A stretch of 64,000 nt of DNA from Chaetomium olivaceum (GCA_039881045.1 JAYWVB010000008.1:620001-684000), one strand, 5' to 3'. Positions 33,552-47,609 are shown, counted from the first letter of the stretch. A program made the numbers and translations. The notes: generated from the sequence alone by a model not told the origin.

Positions 33552-34030
33552 GAGACAGAATCCATATCTGCCGGGGAGGGAGGATGGGAAAGCGGGAGAC
33601 CGGCCCTGTGTGGTCGCCGGCAAGAGGATAGCTGAACATGGCCGAGCAGCGGGAGAGGGCTGTACCCAGCAGTACATATGGCATTGTGAGGTGGGACGGG
33701 AATAGAGAAAGGGTTAGGAGGAGAGACGGCGCCAGTCAACTCCGGGACAGACTCAAGGGACTACCAAAACGGGCGATGGCCAGTGCAAAGAAAAAGACAA
33801 AATGCATCCAATTCTTGCACCTAAATGCTGTAGCGGAGCGCACGCTGTCCGACCGGGAAACAACCGAACCCATGCTACCGACCAGACCAGCAACCCAGAC
33901 TCCTAATCATGTAAAAGGATCTGCCACGGCTCTATATGCAACCCTTACCCCTTTTTACTTGGCTTCCTTTTTTTTCTAAGAAATGTGCTCGCGACCCAAC
34001 CCCAATCCGCCCCTCTACCCTACCTCCCCT
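33552..34030. other. Convergent intergenic region
   Basis: 3' flanks of the complex I gene (+) and the BEACH gene (-). No gene was seen. Confidence 0.6.
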
Positions 34031-37000
34031 CTACCGTTCACGCTGAACCAAGTTCCATTCCCACTATCATAGGTTAGCTTCTCTCCAATTCCATAACCCA
34101 AGACTCAAGAAAGGATAAAACTTACCACTCGCCCATCATCATCGCCAGTGTACACCAGTCCCGCCAACGGCGCCACGCACGTAATGGCCGCCTCCACATT
34201 CGCGCCCGTCTCACTCTTCAAATTGACATGATCCAGCCGCCTCACAAACTCAAGCATCCACCGCCCCGTCCTCGTGCCCACCGTCTTCCGCCACACATTC
34301 ACCACCCCGCGCTTATGCCCCGTAAAAACGAGCTGGTTCTCCAGCCACTCATTCCCCGCCCCCTGCGCCGAGCCCTGGTAGAAGGCACAGGCATGCACAT
34401 AATCCTCGACGGCGGGCTCGTGCGTGCCCGCACACACGTTCTGGTCGAGGATGAGCTCGCCGTTGGGGTGTACAGCAGGACGTGCTGGCCCGAGCAGAGC
34501 ATGACGTCGCCCGTGACGTCGTTGACGCGGGCGCACTCGACGGGCCGGGCGAGCGGCAGGCGGCGGATGAACTCGAGGCGGTTGAGGTCCCAGAGGAAGG
34601 CGACGCCGTCCTGGGAGACGGTCAGGATCGTGCTGAAGGCCTTGGACACGGCCATGTGCGTCACGGGCGTCTTGTGCCCGAAGAGGGAGGACCGCAGCTG
34701 CAGTTCGACCGTGGGCTTGCTCGGGGAGGACTGGACCATGTAGACGGATACGACGCAGTCTTCGCCGGCGGTGATCAGCGTCTTGGAGTCGGCGAATATG
34801 AGAGTCGAGATTTGGCCGATGTGGAGGTTCTCAAAGAGACCAGCGGGCTGTATCTGTTAGCTGCCTGTGCTACAAAAAGATATAGGGATTCAATCCCATC
34901 TCACCTTTCTATTGTCGCTCAGGAAGAAGCGCACACTGTTGTCCGTGTAGCCCCATTCCAAAAACTTGTCGTAGTGCGGCGGGAGATTGAGGCGGAACGG
35001 CGATGCGCAAAGGAGACGGTCAAGCTTCGGGACGTAAATAAGCGAGGCAACGCGTTCACGGCTCTCTGCAAACAGTCAGCATCCACAATACCACCACAAA
35101 CACAATCAACATTGATCATAGACGTGAAACCCACCTAGCAGCGGATAAGACACCCTCGTGAGCGCCGCAATCGAAGTGTCCAGCCGCTTAATTGGACAAC
35201 GATCGTGTTCTCTCGCCGGGTGGGGCTTCGTGAAGATCTGGTGCGGCGTCTGCCCAAAATTGTGAATAATGCCCGTCGTGATGAGCCGCTCCTGGGGGTC
35301 CGTGATGTTATCGAGGTCTCTGGCGCCCTTGTACGACAGCGGGTGGAAGACGTTCAAGCTCTCGACGGCGACCTCCCCGCGCTGCTTGAAGCCGAAGACC
35401 AGATCGATCCACTGATGCAGCCGCTGGCTGACGTAGGGGCTCTCCAGAGCCTCCCGGTTCTTCGCGATGAAGATCTTGGGGTCACCTTTGGCCCACGGCG
35501 GCAGAACAACATTGTCGACACTGCCACCACCTCCTTGCCGGACACCAAAATTGTAGCCATTAATGTTGGTTAAGAAATCGGGGAGGTAGAAGAACTCGGG
35601 AATCAGCTCGCGGACGTCCGAACCATTGTCTTTTGAAGCCGAGGCCCAGGCGCCTTCGATGGAGAAGAAGAGTCGATCAGCGTGGTCGAAAGTGCCTCCT
35701 TGTAGCAGGATGAATGACTGTACAAACGGCGGAAGACGAATGAGATACGACGAAACGATCATCGCAGACGAGTAGTGAGTCCCGTAGTGGAAGGGCGTCT
35801 CGCCGATCTCAGCGAGGCTCCTATATCGCATCCCAAAATCACCCGCACGGTTTGGCGACTGAGCGCCCATTGGCTTCGATAAGTCCCTGAACGAGGCCGG
35901 GTTGCTGAGGTCGAGTTCTTCGCTAGTGTAGTCGGCGAGCACCCAAGGGAAGACAGGGTATTGGGTCAAGTCGTTGAACGTCCTGCCAGCCATGGTGTTC
36001 ACCAACATGAGGTAGTGGAAATTGGACATCTCGCCTCTCTGCCACCGTCTCATCATCGGATTCCACGCCGACGAGTTGAAAATGCTGCCAAACTTGGCTC
36101 CGAGTGTCTGCGGAGCCTCCTCAGTAAAGCGAAGGCTCTCAAGCCGCCAGAGATCTTCCGGGTTGGGCAGCAAACTCGGGTTGTTGGTATGCGGTGTCAT
36201 GCTCGTCAGTCTGGAGTAGATCTCATCCCGCATAGTTGGGTTTATGGCAGTGAGCAGGTAGCTGCGTCCGTCAGTGAAGAAGATCTCGATGGCCACATCA
36301 CGGAACAGGAACCGCCGCTTTGATATGCTGAGAACGTCCTGCCATTTCCAGCTGCGAGACTCCTGGTCTATGCGGCCCTGGTTCTGACGCCTTTCGCTGG
36401 GGTTGCCTCCAGTAATGATGATGGAGAACGGATCCCGCTCCTCCGATGGGGCCTGCCAGACGTTGACAATCTCTCCATCTGCGCTTTGGAAGAGGTTGTC
36501 CATAATGTACAGCGCTTCCTTTCCGATAATCAGAATACCTTCAGAGGCGTCTAGACCAATGATCCGTGAGATGTTGAATACATTCCGGACGGCGTCGCCC
36601 GGCTGGAGTCGCCGCATCACCTTTCGGTTCTTATCTTCAAAGGTGTCGTCACCCTCGGGCTCATTTGGGTCCTCCACTAACTCAAAGTCGTCCTCTGGCG
36701 CCACACCTTGCTGGTCTGTAGTTTCGGACATGGGTTCGGGATCGGCAGAAATATCGGGCTCATCCATCTTCCCATCACTTCCAGCTTCCGCCGGGGCGGG
36801 AGGAGCCGGGGTGGTCGGTCGGGTCCCTTGCGGCGTCGCAGTGGTGATATTCGGTTTCGAGCTTCCCGCAGGGCCATTGTTTTTCTTGGGCTGGAAATCA
36901 TCCTGCTGCGGGTTGGGATATTGGGGGAGAAGACGGAGGCGCATGCGATTCCTCCCTTCCGTCCTGTCCAACTTCCATTTGATGGTTTGTGGTTCGCTGA

Positions 37001-40000
37001 ACACTGCCCCTGGGCGGCACAGGTCGCGCTCCATTTTCGCAAAGGTCGAGGCTAGGAAAGCATTGTCATCCTGCAGATCCTGTAAAAGCCTCTGGTGCTT
37101 GAAGTGCTCTGTAAAGTAGATGCTCTTCATCCACGCGCTGTTTGCCATCTCGTGGCGGAGCAAGATGTTGTCTCGCTCTAAGGACTCGGTGTGCCAATGC
37201 CTCAGCTTTTCCTTCCGGTTCTTCACTCTAATTCTGGCCGAATCCGCCGTGCGTTGATTCTCCGACGCAACGAAGTCCTCCCAGGACTTTGACATGCCGC
37301 CAAAGAAGAGGATATCGAGTGATGGACGATGTTGGTCGACCCAGTCGAGGAAGGCCACGTCGTCCAGCTCGGTGAGCTTCTCAAAGCCCCGGGCCAGCGG
37401 CCGTTGGTCCGGTGTCATGGTCTGCTGGAAGATTGCCGTCGATTCCTGGGGTTTCTGAACAAGCATGATCCGCCACAGCGTTGCGGCAACGCGACGAATT
37501 TGGGGCCGTGGGTCGACTAGTTTGTTGTAGAGTTGGTACCACATGAGCTTCATGTAGTCGTCATCCATCGATAGACAGCCAAGCAGCACCGTCTGCCAAT
37601 AGAGAAGCTGCTCCATGGTCGAAAGCGCCTCGGAATCCTTAGTTTCGGGGTCGTCCATGTCTGACAGCCTAAGCAGTGTGAACTTGAGGAACGATGACCG
37701 AATGGTTGCCACTGCGGTACTGCACAATCGGACGCTCTTTAGCGATGAAATATCAGGTCGCTGCAAATACTCGAGCATGGTTCCCGTAAACTCGATCATC
37801 GTTTCGGCCCCGTTCATGAAGGATCCTTCAAACACGGCTTCCGCTACGTGGAGGTTCAGACGCGCCAGGTTCTGCAAGATTTTGGGCTCCGTGAGAGTCT
37901 TCTGATCCAGTTGGATGGTGTTCTTCAGGTGAGTAATGACGTTCCGCAGAATGTAGGTCTCGAAGTAAGCCCGGTGCTCCTGGAACCCCGGCGGTACCTT
38001 GACAAGGAGACCGAATCCTGGAAATTCTTTCCTGACCATGACTTGGTCGGCGAACACGCCGACGATAAGCTCCAAGACCCCTTCGAGCACGGAATTGCTA
38101 GTGTTCCTAGGGATAGGCCGCTTCTTTGGAGACATGACGTGATTCAACCGAACAGGAGTAGGAGCAGGCGCGGAGGGCGGGGACTGTGAAGTCACTAGGA
38201 TGAAGGACGACGGTCGTCGCAAAGGAGTGCCCCGACCGGGGCTTGGGGACGGTGGCTGGATATCTGCCGGCGCGGAGGCAGCCGTCCTAATAATCGGAAT
38301 CGCGGTGGATGAAGAGCCAGGGACCGGCCTGATGATAACATCCCCGCCCTCGAAGTTGAGAGTATCCTTGGAGTTGAGCTCTGTTTCAGCGGTGACCGGA
38401 TCGGAACTAACGATGATCGGATACAGGGCTGCAAAGAGGTGCCGGACGTAGTCAGAGGATAGGGCAAATTCCCTGAAGTTGACCGAGCGCGTGTGCATGT
38501 CTGCTAAAAACCGAACAACGGTCTGCAGGACTGCAGCGTTCGCTGTCACCCTCTCCTTGTCGGTCAACTGTGTTTCTGAGTCGATCGTTAGCAAACGTTA
38601 ACTGACATAAATGGGGCCATCTTACTCCTCGGTTCGAGCGCTTTGCCTAGTTCCATAGACCGCGCCCTGGGTCTTGTCCGAGCAGTGTCGAGGTTCTCCT
38701 GGGAGCCTTTCGTTGTACCGAGGTCCCCAGCAGGCGAATCCGGGTCATCCTGATATCTGAGGACGTCGCGAAGGCCATGTTGCAGCATGGATGTTATGAC
38801 GGGCAACAGGTCCGGAAACACTACCTGGCTGCTGCCGAAGATTTCCAACAGACTGAAGAAATCAAACGACTTGTCAAAGTTGATCTTGGCCACGTCGTAT
38901 CCGAAAAGGATGCTGAAAAGGATCGGCCAGAGCGTCGAGATATCCCACCACTGCTTCAACCGGTAAGCCATGATCCAGAAGCCGCCTGTTTTACTGGCGA
39001 ACTTGGCTGTATAGCCGGACGGTTGCGTGACAAGCAGACGAGCCAGGATCTTGCAGCCGAGGACGACAATTTCGGGATCGTTTTCTGCGAGCAGATAAAG
39101 TAGCCACTGCCCGGACGTCAGCACGTATTCTTGAGTCTTGTTTTTCGGGCCGGTTTTGAATATCACCTTATTAGTGACAGTCTTGGCAAACTTTTGGATG
39201 TCGGCCAAGTTGGTCTCTTCGCACAGGAGCCGAGTGTACATCTCCAAGATGCTGACGCCTAGCTCTTTCTTGCCGAGCATCCTTGAACCTGTCGAGGAGA
39301 CTAGGGGGATGTTTTCTGCCGTCGGTCTGCGCAACATGCCAAGACCAGGGGTAGCTGAACGACTGCTCGAAGATGCTGGTTTCGGAGTGGTGCGCGGCAA
39401 GGAGCCGGGGGGAGTGTGGAAGGCGTAGGTAATGAAGAGGGCAATCGAGCGGTGGACTTCGGCATTGTAATTGCACTTCACAAGGCTTTCGAAGGAAGCC
39501 ATGAAATGGGGCATGACATGTTCCAATATGGGTTCAGCTTTCAGCGCATCCAGAAGCCTTTTGATGATCCCTGTACAAACAAACGAATGAGCTTACCATA
39601 TCTCATAAAAATGTTATGTAAACGGAACTTACGCATTCGAAGTAGTCGGCGGCTGTTGAACTGATGATGCTTGCTCTTGACTGCAAAAGTCACGAACTGC
39701 TTGTAGTATAATTCCTGGGCCATGGGCGAGGACCTCCTCCAGGTGTCCGGGTCAATGAGAAGGACACGGTAGGCGAGCGGGTTGATGATGAACGACTCGA
39801 TCGGCTCAGCATGCTTGTACCCGACGAAATGCAACACCAGACTGAGGAGCTGGAAGCTGAGGCGGTCCCTTGCCTCGTTAGTCAACGGAAGCCGCCAAGT
39901 TTGCGAGTGAGTCTCAGAGCCCGGTACGCCGTATCCGAGCTTGGCACGAAGCAGCATGCTGAGAATGGTATAGCCTTTGTCTCTCTCCATAGCCTCGCTG

Positions 40001-42239
40001 TTCCTCCAGCTATTGCTAATGCAATGGAACATGAGCTCGACAGATCGGAGCAGTTCGTCGGAGGAAGACGACCGCTCGACGAGCTTGAGGGCTACGGGGG
40101 TAAATCCTCCCAGGCGCCAGAGGTTGTCATCAAAGTAGTACGGAGTGGCGACAACCGGGTCGCCCGTGAGAAGCGAGGTGCCGTTCAACTTGACCAGGGC
40201 ATCATTGACGCAAGGGACAGCTCCATTGATCGCAACAGCCGCCCCGCTCTTCACAGTGGCATGGAACAAGCTGCTAGCCGAGTTTCTCGAGAGCGAGCGG
40301 AAGAGTAGAGAGTCCATAAATTTGCCATCCGCTGGAAAGACGGCCTGTGGGAAATGGCTCAGCAGCACTCTGTGCTCTGGCACGATGGTGCTCGCTTTAT
40401 CCCTGATGGCTTTCAGGATGTCCGAGTTGTCGTCCTTGCCCGGATGGAACACCTCGTTACGGAGCCCAAGGGCAGCTGAAGCCTCATAGGTTTGAAAAGC
40501 ACCAAGACAGTCTTGAAAGTTACCCTGATATCTCACCCCTAGGCGGTAATACACAGCGAGCAAGTCGTCACTGAGGACGTCCTCGAATAAGTGTGCCGAG
40601 GCTAACGACCATCGAGATTTCACAAGTCCAGGGCCGAGCTGGGCTGCGAGCCCGCGTGGTGTGCCTAGAAACCCCTGTACAGGGTTTGACTTGCTGCTGG
40701 TTGAGGAGAAAGAGACAAAGCTTTCGGTACTTGCGTTAGACGGTGGGGGCGGACTTGGGTATGCGGCGCGGATCTGCTCGGCAAACTCCCCATTGACGTA
40801 AAGGCTTGCCTTGCTCGCGACCATGGTCTTGGGCCTACGATGGACGAGGGCGATATGGTACCACTGGTGCTCCTGGAACGTGACTGACTTGAACCTCACA
40901 CTAGGACGCGAGGATGTGACTGACGTTTGAAGAATGAAGTTCTTGGTGTCTTTTTCAAGGTAGGCGAGTAGGAAACAAGTCTGAGTAGCATCAAACACGC
41001 CGAAGAGCGTGGTATGAGACCTTGGGTCAAACTTGTCGATCCGGATCCAGCCAGTGAAGGTGTATCCAGGAGCTGCCTGGGGAGGGAACGACCTCCCGAG
41101 ATTGGGGAGCTCAACGGAGGAGTGGCCATGCAAGGAGAGGTCGAACTGGATAAAAGGAGGACCAGCGTACTTTTCTGTCATGTCCAGACAGAATTCAGAA
41201 GTGGCCGGGTCCCGGCGGTTCAGCAAAAACTGGGCATCCGCGAGCTGGTCAACGCCTAATTGCATCAAGGACCTGCACAAGGGCAGTGCTTTTGCCCTCT
41301 CGGCCTCAGTGAGCACGCCGTCCTCGTCAAAAAGCAGGCGCAGCAGTCTGGAGAGCATGCCGGTCCCGTGCAAAGCACCGAGGTTGAAGAGGGAAACAGA
41401 TGCCAGAGCCGAGAGCGCTGAGAGCACTATCATCGATGCCGGGCTCGCCGGGGCATCCTCGCCTCTTGGTATAGATTCCCAAAAGGCGAAAACGCTCCGA
41501 ATGATTTCGGCATTCTGAATGACGGTGTGGGGCCCAATGATCTCGCCCAGCCTCTTTTCGATGGTTTCCAAGCTTTGCGCCGGATGGGGTTCAACCGGTG
41601 AAGCACCTTCTGGCGCATTTTTTGCGTTCCATCTTGTGTTGCTGGTGGGCTGTCAAAGTCCGTCCAAGATGCCACGGAGCGGCAGAGCTCATCTAGGCGC
41701 TGGTCGTCGAGGGCGAAGGAGAGTAGCTTCCCAAACAGCTGACAGTTGGCCCAGGTATCCGAATCACCACCACCTACACCGATACTGGCTATTATCTGCT
41801 CCAGGGCCTCCCACCCACCACCTTCCACCCTATCCCGGAAGTATCGCCTGTTGCCGGGGTGGCCACGGAAGGCGGTAGACAGTGTTGCCAGCACCACATG
41901 TAACAGGTCGAATATTGCCCTCCGCTCGGTCTCGCTGCGTTTGTTCGGATTGTAGTAGCCGGAAAATGACCTCAGAACGTCGAGTAAGGTTTGGAACCCG
42001 CGAAGATGGCGGAAGTCGTCTTGTGGTGGGGAGGGCGGGGGTGCGGCGGCGAGGTGCTGGTGGATTTGCCGAATCTGGTCTGCCAATTCCTGAATTTTTG
42101 GGTATGAGCCTTCCGGCGAAGTGGTTGCTATCCCAGACAACCGTTCAAGAAGTGCCTGGAGCACTTCGGTGGCTTTGGAGGTTTGAAGTGTTGAAGCCGC
42201 TGTCGACGCTCGAGAGCGGCGGGATCGTAAGGGGAGCAT
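34031..42239 (-). CDS. BEACH-WD40 protein, BPH1/LvsA-like (~2,636 aa); two frame breaks
   Basis: Six exons: 39633-42239, 38626-39570, 35135-38575, 34905-35065, 34126-34847 and 34031-34063 (last codons VWEWNLVQRER). A Leu/Ser-rich N-terminus is followed by a concanavalin-like domain (residues ~345-500, PGYTFTGWIRIDKF, WYHIALVHRRP), long helical repeats, a PH-BEACH domain from ~1835, the BEACH domain (~2025-2310; QRGEMSNFHYLMLVNTMAGR, YPVFPWVLADYTSEELDL, HYGTHYSS, ELIPEFFYLPDFL) and C-terminal WD40 repeats (HVLLYTPNGELILDQ). BEACH proteins scaffold vesicle fusion and fission and protein sorting to lysosome or vacuole. Two one-base deletions break the frame: the T6 run at 41618-41623 (KNAPEGASPVEPHPAQ then resumes) and the G4 run at 34465-34468. 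Restoring both gives exactly 2,637 codons. The gene spans 13% of the window. Confidence 0.93.
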
Positions 42240-45081
42240 TTTAACGGTTTCGGGTGCTCAGTTTCGCCAATCTGTCGATATCCTGAGGTAGAGATTGCGG
42301 CGAGAGTTCGTCGGATACCCAGAGCCCATCGAGGGTCCAGGTGCGCAAGTTTGAGACCCCGTCATGGACAGGATACAAACGCGGCCTGACGCGAGTTGGA
42401 GAATGTGCTTACGCCAGCATTCCCAGGCTCCTGCCAGTCGGATCTCGTTCGCTCGACTAGAAACGGGAATCGATGTCGAAAGAAAACCAAGGCGGTTTGG
42501 CGATGCGCGTTTCGTGCAATAGCGCATAAATTAGGAAGCAGCCGTTTTGTGCGCTTGCTGGTTTGCATAGGCCGTTCTTCTCGTTGCAGAACTGCTCTAG
42601 CCGTCACAATCAACAAGCTCCAGAGCTTCCTGCTTCAATGTTGCAGGGATCATCACCAGCTGAACTGCCCGCAATGTAACGCGGCGGCCTGCGAGGGGCA
42701 CAACAGAGGGGTTCCACTGAAACCTCCAACACCCATCAACCGCCAGTGGCCCAGGACCAGCCACAAAGCCACCTGCATCTCATACATGATTGTTGGCAAC
42801 TTGTTTTCGTTCAAGCGGTTTTATTCAAACGAGGATCAGATATTATCTTGAGTTATCTGATATCAACTATTGTTTCTTCCCCCATTATTTCTGACCAGTC
42901 GTAAATTTAAACACGATCGCAAGCGTTCCTTGCTGGATACTACGGACGCAGTCGTTTCATTCAGGTTGCAGGTAGCTCCACTTGTTGCTCCCGACCAAGC
43001 TGTTGTGGCTGGGGGAGGCACAGCGCCACCGCGAGGCACGCGAGGGAGAACGTGGGAGTGGTGAGGCCTTCCCTCATGCAGTCACTCTAGTAGAGGCGGA
43101 TTATCTCATCAGCAGCCCCAGGGATGTCAAGAAAGAGGTGGTCTACATAGTAGAGAGAAAGAAAATAGTAAAAAGAGGATGACTGCAGAACTCAACCAAC
43201 TTCGACGAGATGTAAGAGTAAAAAGCAGACAGCACGAGAAAGAAGGAGAGGAACTCACAACCAACCACGTGCCAACGTCAACAGACATGCAGCGGGATGG
43301 AAGTTAATCTATCCGCAAGCACGCCAGGAGCCTATCCGCAATCAGCAGCAGGCAGCGTCCCCCAGGCACTGAGCAGATAAGGCGAGACACCAAAGGATAG
43401 CGGGTCACTCCTTGCATAACTGACCCACTCATCGGCGTGCGGTCAAGCTTCCGATCCTGACTGTGTCCTGTCTCCCTGTCAGTATCAACGATTTATAAAC
43501 AATGGCACATGCAAAGCGGTCGGTCGTATTGCCGAGCTCGAAGAGACAAGACATGTCTCTCGTTCCTTGTTATTCCGACTCAATGACCGAATTCCAAGGC
43601 GCCCATCCGATGTTGTTCTTCGGACGGCATGGGGTATGATGTAATGATCTAGGCAGACCGACATCGGTCGTCAAGAGCAGCGTCTGGAGAGGTACCTTGG
43701 TTTCCCGAGACACGTCTTCATGCACGTGCTGCCGGGGAAGCAAACGCGACCAAACAAGCAAGACCGGAGATGCGACACATCCATTCCGTCTTCTCGCTCC
43801 TCAACAAGACGCCCTTTGTGCGTGAGCAAGACCCGAAGTAGTGGTGTCAGACGATTGCGCTCGTGACCATCTTCCCAGGGTGGAGCCGCCCTTGCCCGGC
43901 TCGCTCGTGACAGGCGGCAAGGGCAACGCGACACACACTTGACATCCAGATCTAGGGAGGGACGTTTCACACCATCCCGGTGGAAGCTGCACTTTCCAAT
44001 GCAGGCCTGAATGGCAAGGAGAGCAAGTATTCGTAACCATTGCCCATGGATGCAGTTATGCGCCCTCTGGGCAAACCAATTCGAGCCAGCGAGTGCGCTT
44101 CCTGCGCTGCGCTGCAGTCCTCTGTTGGCATGGTTACCGTTACGAATAGACAGACCTTCCCCGTTCGACCCCGATTCCATGCATTTAACTAGCACTTTCA
44201 AAGCGCTTGGTATTTTCTGCTGTTCAACATCGTCCTGCAGAGCGGTAGAAGCCGAACCATCAGAGGTGCATTCTGGGTGGCCATCCATACAAACACGTCC
44301 CCAGCTCGGTCAACAAGGCGTGGCCATTTGTTGCCTCGCTGTCCAAGAGGGTGCATCTCCAATCGAGCTTCCAAGGTTCCGCGAATCAGGACCAGACCGG
44401 GACCCCCAGAAACCCGGAGCCAACCATGCGTGGCGGTCAGCAAGCCGCAGATCCCGGGGCGGGTAGCCTGGCCCTCCTGGCACACCTGTGCAGCCTCGCC
44501 CCAACACTTTGCCTGTGCCGCTGGATTCCGCACCTGAAGCGTTTGGGAGTCTCGAGGGAGTGCACAATAATAGCTATCATCGTCATCAAAGTACCAGTGA
44601 AGAGATCGAGGGCATCTCCCTGTACACCAGAGGCGAACCTTTCCTCTTTTCTCCGTCTCTCTTCCGAGATGACCCGTTTGAGTCGCGGACAGACGCAATG
44701 GTGACCTCCAATGATGCCAGTAGTGACCTTATCGTTTATCGTCTCAACTGGGTGGGTCCCCCGGGTTGCCCAGGTTCCATTGGCCCCTCCGCACTGCACT
44801 TGGGGTGGAAGCGGGTCTCCAGCCTCCCAGGCCCCAGGCTCTTGCTCCGCCTTCTCTCGTCCGTGTGACGCATGAGTGTGCATTCGCCCAGGCATAATAA
44901 GACGCCCGCTTCCCCCAAGATCCCGTGCCTTGCTCTTTCGCCATCCTGATCCTCATCCTCTCCCATCTCCATCTCCCTCTGCCTCGAATATCAAGAAGGT
45001 CATCTCGTCGATAATTTCCGTTCTCATTTTTGTTTTAGAGTCGCCGGTTTATCGACTTCGTCCTTCTTTATTCAATTCACA
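42240..45081. other. Long intergenic region between divergent BEACH and protease B genes
   Basis: 2.8 kb without a supported gene. It includes an A/G-rich stretch at 43130-43260, several overlapping but featureless open frames on both strands at 43570-44970, and the protease B promoter at the right end. An unannotated noncoding transcript is possible but nothing in the sequence shows it. Confidence 0.5.
44890..45081 (+). promoter_or_regulatory. Pyrimidine-rich promoter/leader of the protease B gene
   Basis: C/T-rich sequence (44940-45005 and 45010-45075) directly precedes the ATG at 45082, which sits in the good context CACAATG. CT-rich leaders are typical of strongly expressed genes in filamentous fungi, and the C-ending codon bias of the gene agrees. 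The transcription start is not determined. Confidence 0.4.
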
Positions 45082-46754
45082 ATGAGAGGTCTCGTCGCTC
45101 TCTCGCTCGCAGCCTGCGTCGCGGCGGCTCCGACCGTCAGCTTTGAGACCGTCCACGGCGAGGCTGCCCCCATTCTTTCGTCGTCAAATGCCGAAGTCGT
45201 CCCGAACTCGTACATCGTCAAGTTCAAGAAGCATGTGGACGACAGCTCAGCCTCGGCCCACCAGACCTGGCTCCAGGAGGTGCACACGTTCCGCGAGACG
45301 GAGCGTGCTGATCTGAAGAAGCGCGGACAGAAGCTGCTGGTTGACGATGTCTTCCACGGGCTGAAGCACACATACAAGATCGGCCAGGGCTTCCTGGGCT
45401 ACTCCGGGCATTTCGATGAGGAGACCATCGAGCAAGTCCGGAGGCATCCTGACGTAAGTTACACCAGCCCGCCGGCGCATGCTTGTTTGATAGGTTCAGT
45501 CGCTAATCCTCTGCGTAACAGGTCGAGTACATCGAGCGCGACAGCATCGTCCGTACGATGAGAATCACGGAAGACAAGTGCGACAGCGAGGTTGAGAAGG
45601 CCGCTCCGTGGGGCCTGGCCCGTATCTCTCACCGGGATACACTGGGCTTCTCCACCTTCAACAAGTACCTCTACACTGCTGAGGGTGGTGAGGGTGTCGA
45701 TGCCTACGTCATTGACACCGGTACCAACATCGAGCATGTCGACTTTGAGGGCCGCGCTAACTGGGGCAAGACCATCCCCTCTGGCGATGCCGACATTGAC
45801 GGCAACGGTCACGGCACCCACTGCTCTGGTACCATTGCCGGCAAGAAGTATGGTGTTGCCAAGAAGGCCAATGTTTACGCCGTCAAGGTGCTCCGCTCCA
45901 ATGGCTCTGGCACCATGTCCGACGTCGTTGCCGGTGTTGAGTGGGCTGCCAAGTCCCATATTCAGAAGGTCAAGGCGGCCAAGGACGGCAAGCACAAGGG
46001 CTTCAAGGGCTCCGTCGCCAACATGTCGCTCGGTGGCGGCAAGACCAAGACCCTTGACGACACTGTCAACGCTGCTGTCTCGGTCGGTATCCACTTCGCG
46101 GTTGCTGCCGGAAATGACAACGCCGATGCCTGCAACTACTCGCCCGCTGCTGCCGCAAAGGCCGTCACTGTCGGTGCCTCCGCTATTGACGACAGCCGTG
46201 CCTACTTCTCCAACTACGGCAAGTGCACCGACATCTTCGCTCCCGGCCTGAGCATCCTGTCCACCTGGATTGGCAGCAAGTATGCCACCAACACCATCTC
46301 GGGTACCTCGATGGCCTCGCCCCACATCGCTGGTCTGCTGGCCTATTATCTGTCGCTCCAGCCTGCTGGCGACTCGGAGTACTCGCTTGCTCCCATCACC
46401 CCCGAGAAGATGAAGGACAACCTCCTCAAGATCGCCACCGAGGGCACTCTCACCGACATGCCCAAGGACACCCCCAACCTTCTCGCCTGGAACGGCGGTG
46501 GCTGCAGCAACTACACTGCCATCGTCGAGGCCGGCGGCTACAAGGTTGACCGCAAGACCACCACCGACAAGATCGACATTGGCACCTCGGTCTCGGAGCT
46601 CGAGAAGCTCATTGAGCACGACTTCGAGGTTGTCTCTGGCAAGGTTGTCAAGGGCGTCTCGTCGTTCGCTGGCAAGGCCGAGGAGTTCTCCAAGAAGATC
46701 CACGAGCTTGTTGATGAGGAGCTCAAGGAGTTCCTCGAGGACATCGCTGCTTAA
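45082..46754 (+). CDS. prb1: Vacuolar protease B, cerevisin-type subtilase
   Basis: Two exons (45082-45453, 45522-46754) encode 534 residues. A signal peptide (MRGLVALSLAACVAAAP) is followed by an inhibitor_I9 propeptide (VVPNSYIVKFKKHVDD to VEYIERDSIV), then the S8 catalytic domain with Asp in AYVIDTGTNIEHVDFEG, His in NGHGTHCSG and Ser in GTSMASPHIAG. Asn-containing AAGNDNADACNYSP supplies the oxyanion hole. A helical, acidic C-terminal extension (EVVSGKVVKG to FLEDIAA) follows, as in fungal vacuolar subtilases, and is probably processed. It degrades proteins in the vacuole and takes part in zymogen maturation and autophagy. Codons are strongly biased to C/G third bases, suggesting high expression. 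The frame is intact, unlike many neighbours. Confidence 0.95.
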
Positions 46755-47609
46755 GCGCGGGGCCATGGCGTCAGCGTTCGGAGCGTAATGAGCGTGCAAC
46801 CTCAGTTTCATGTTTGGTATGGGACGGTTATTGCTTTTCCTGTTTGGCTTTTTGGTATTTTGGGAGGGGCATATGCACCTGGAGGAGTTTCTTGTACTGT
46901 ACGGATAACATGGGATTGGGATGCACATTCGAGGGTAGTCGTATCACTATATGAATTATAACTCTCATCCATTTTTGAGCCCGTGATCAACGACCAGTGG
47001 TCTGTCTTTGTTTGTTTGCGTCCAGTCACCGTCCCAGCCACGAGACCAACAACGCCTGATGTGGTTCAGGTTTTCGCTCCTTCCACCCAGACCTCCCCGA
47101 GATTTCTCATCCACCGACTTCGTGGTGCACCTTCCTTGCTCATCAGTCTCGGTCAAGGTTCAAGTTCTCCATGATGGCTTCCTGGTATGTTCTTACTGAC
47201 TCTCTATCTCCTTCTCCTTGTTTCACCCTCCAGACCTTGGTCTCGGTGGCTACCTTGTGACTTCACATCATCGTCTTCTCTCACAGATTCTGTGCCACTC
47301 GAACCTGGCATCTCATTTCCCTCGGCATAGGGTTAGGTACACAGCTTTACTGTTGATTAGTCCCTTCCCCTTGACGACTGTTACCGAACTGCTGTCTTGG
47401 TGCAACTACACCGTTACGCCGACACACCTTGTTCAACCGTTTCGATGCTGCGGCGGCGCAGCCTCAAGCCTAAGCCGGACCTCAGACGCCACAAGTCAAC
47501 CTCGTCGGCAACACAGGGGGTCATTCTCGAACACCTCGACCCCGTGCTAGCACACCGGGATGCTCATATTGCGGCCTAGGAGGCTTGTGCGAGAGCTCAA
47601 AGCCGGTCA
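46755..47609. other. Intergenic between protease B and the disordered-protein gene
   Basis: Both genes are on the plus strand, so this holds the 3' UTR of one and the promoter/leader of the next. A CT-rich segment lies at 47190-47300. Several upstream ATGs occur before 47610, so uORFs are possible; none is supported further. Confidence 0.5.

Noticed and set aside
43570..44970. Several overlapping 100-200-codon frames on both strands
   Set aside because: No recognisable domains, frames overlap each other on both strands, and none has a convincing start or splice structure.
45459..46928. 489-codon minus-strand frame opposite protease B
   Set aside because: Antisense shadow caused by strong third-position C/G bias in the protease gene.
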